Assembly (NCBI GenBank): GCA_029563035.1
Contig: JAKQTP010000022.1
Coordinates: 1-14,703 of the forward strand
Direction: 5' to 3'
DNA: 14,703 bases
Origin: an archaeon
GTDB lineage: Archaea > Iainarchaeota > Iainarchaeia > CSSED10-239
Shown here: positions 14,085 to 14,703 of the stretch, piece by piece
How the letters are laid out: each line of letters opens with the position of its first letter
How positions within the stretch are numbered: position 1 is the stretch's first letter
The notes under the pieces: model-generated
What the model saw: the letters and a program-made list of their open reading frames with translations, nothing else
Told to the model about the DNA's origin: nothing
Databases searched by the model: none
Program-made: the position numbers and the translations under genes

Positions 14085-14703
14085 CATAATTTTATTCTTA
14101 ATGTGTTTTTCTTTAATTGGGAAAGCACAATTTTATACTGTCAATAGTTTGACTTTTACAAATGGCAAAGTAAGTGCAATTAATGCAAGCGGGAAAACTA
14201 TTTTTCAAGTTAATTGCAAAGATATGGTTTATTATCAAGAGCAAAACAATACAATTGGCGTTTTTGATTACCAAACAATGACAAGTAGAATTTTTGTAAA
14301 TAATACAATAATTTCACCAACTTTTGCAAATGTAATTGATAGTTTAAAATCTTGGCAAAGTCAATGTGTTGGCGGTGGTGGAACCGTTATTCCTATTCCT
14401 TTAATAGTTGACAATATAGGCATTGATACGGTTAGGGTTATTGATAGTGTTCGAGTATGGTTTGAAAGAAATTTAGATACTTCAAATCAAGGGGTTTTAA
14501 ATAGCATTTTTAACTTGTTATTGGATAGCCTAGATAAACAATTATACATTCTAAATCCTTATATAGATAGTGCAATAGTTAGGAGGATGGACACTATAAT
14601 AGATAGGCTTACCACAACTGAAAAATTAGACACTTTAAAAGGGTTGGTTTATACTGCAAGTGCAAAGGTTAGAACAAATAGAGATACTTTGTATAATTGT
14701 AAA
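14074..14703 (+). CDS. Secreted phage protein, 3' end outside the window
   Basis: ATG 14074 lies inside the previous gene. 210 residues are visible and the frame is open at the window edge. The N-terminus MRFNIILFLMCFSLIGKAQ is a classic Bacteroidota signal peptide: basic start, hydrophobic core, cleavage after KA, with Q at +1. A beta-rich domain follows (NSLTFTNGKVSAINASGKTI, then IGVFDYQTMTSRIFVNNTI, then NVIDSLKSWQSQC), then a GGGG linker and a helical Asp/Thr-rich region (NIGIDTVRVIDSVRVWFERN). Export from the host is expected, unlike true virion proteins. It may act in the periplasm or on the cell surface, for example in superinfection exclusion, or attach to tail fibres after lysis. 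Function unknown. Confidence 0.65.
   Translation, partial: MRFNIILFLMCFSLIGKAQFYTVNSLTFTNGKVSAINASGKTIFQVNCKDMVYYQEQNNTIGVFDYQTMTSRIFVNNTIISPTFANVIDSLKSWQSQCVGGGGTVIPIPLIVDNIGIDTVRVIDSVRVWFERNLDTSNQGVLNSIFNLLLDSLDKQLYILNPYIDSAIVRRMDTIIDRLTTTEKLDTLKGLVYTASAKVRTNRDTLYNCK

Noticed and set aside
1..14703. CRISPR array, tRNA, rRNA, insertion sequence or integration site
   Set aside because: No regularly spaced repeats, tRNA-like cloverleaf, transposase reading frame or paired terminal repeats were seen.

Overview
The window is a virion-assembly region of a tailed phage or prophage of a Bacteroidota host, most likely Flavobacteriia-like. Supporting signs are the high A+T content (about two thirds), start codons preceded by A-rich tracts rather than strong Shine-Dalgarno sites, a TAnnTTTG-type -7 promoter element, and a typical Bacteroidota signal peptide on the last gene. 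The structural genes resemble those of siphovirus-type Bacteroidota phages. No integrase, repressor, lysis gene, tRNA or terminase is visible, so lifestyle cannot be judged.

Layout. Bases 1-4896 (+) hold the 3' end of the tail tape-measure gene, a putative tail-tip/hub gene and a second large tail-associated gene, overlapping or closely spaced. Bases 4874-6148 form a minus-strand island: an unknown helical protein, a likely tail-assembly chaperone with an open -1 frame behind a T10 run, and a 59-residue two-TM protein not evident from long-ORF calling. The island ends tail-to-tail against the tail genes and starts head-to-head with the next plus-strand operon. Bases 6160-14703 (+) form a compact run: small helical protein, putative tail tube protein, portal with a zinc-ribbon-like insert, Mu gpF-like minor head protein, small coiled-coil protein, scaffold, major capsid protein, a head-associated protein, a tiny Cys protein, an HK97-gp10-like connector, a tail-terminator-position protein, a membrane protein, a small Cys-rich protein and a secreted protein running off the end.

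How the genes work together. Portal, MuF protein, scaffold and capsid protein build the procapsid. The proteins downstream of the capsid gene probably form the neck. The tube, chaperone and tape-measure proteins build the tail, and the genes after the tape measure its tip. Relative to the common order (head, neck, tube, chaperones, tape measure, tip), tube and chaperone genes lie between tip and portal genes, with the chaperones inverted.

The items most worth a second look are the chaperone -1 frame, the A9 run that breaks the start of the neighbouring minus-strand gene, the apparent total absence of GATC from the window, and the secreted protein encoded in a virion operon.
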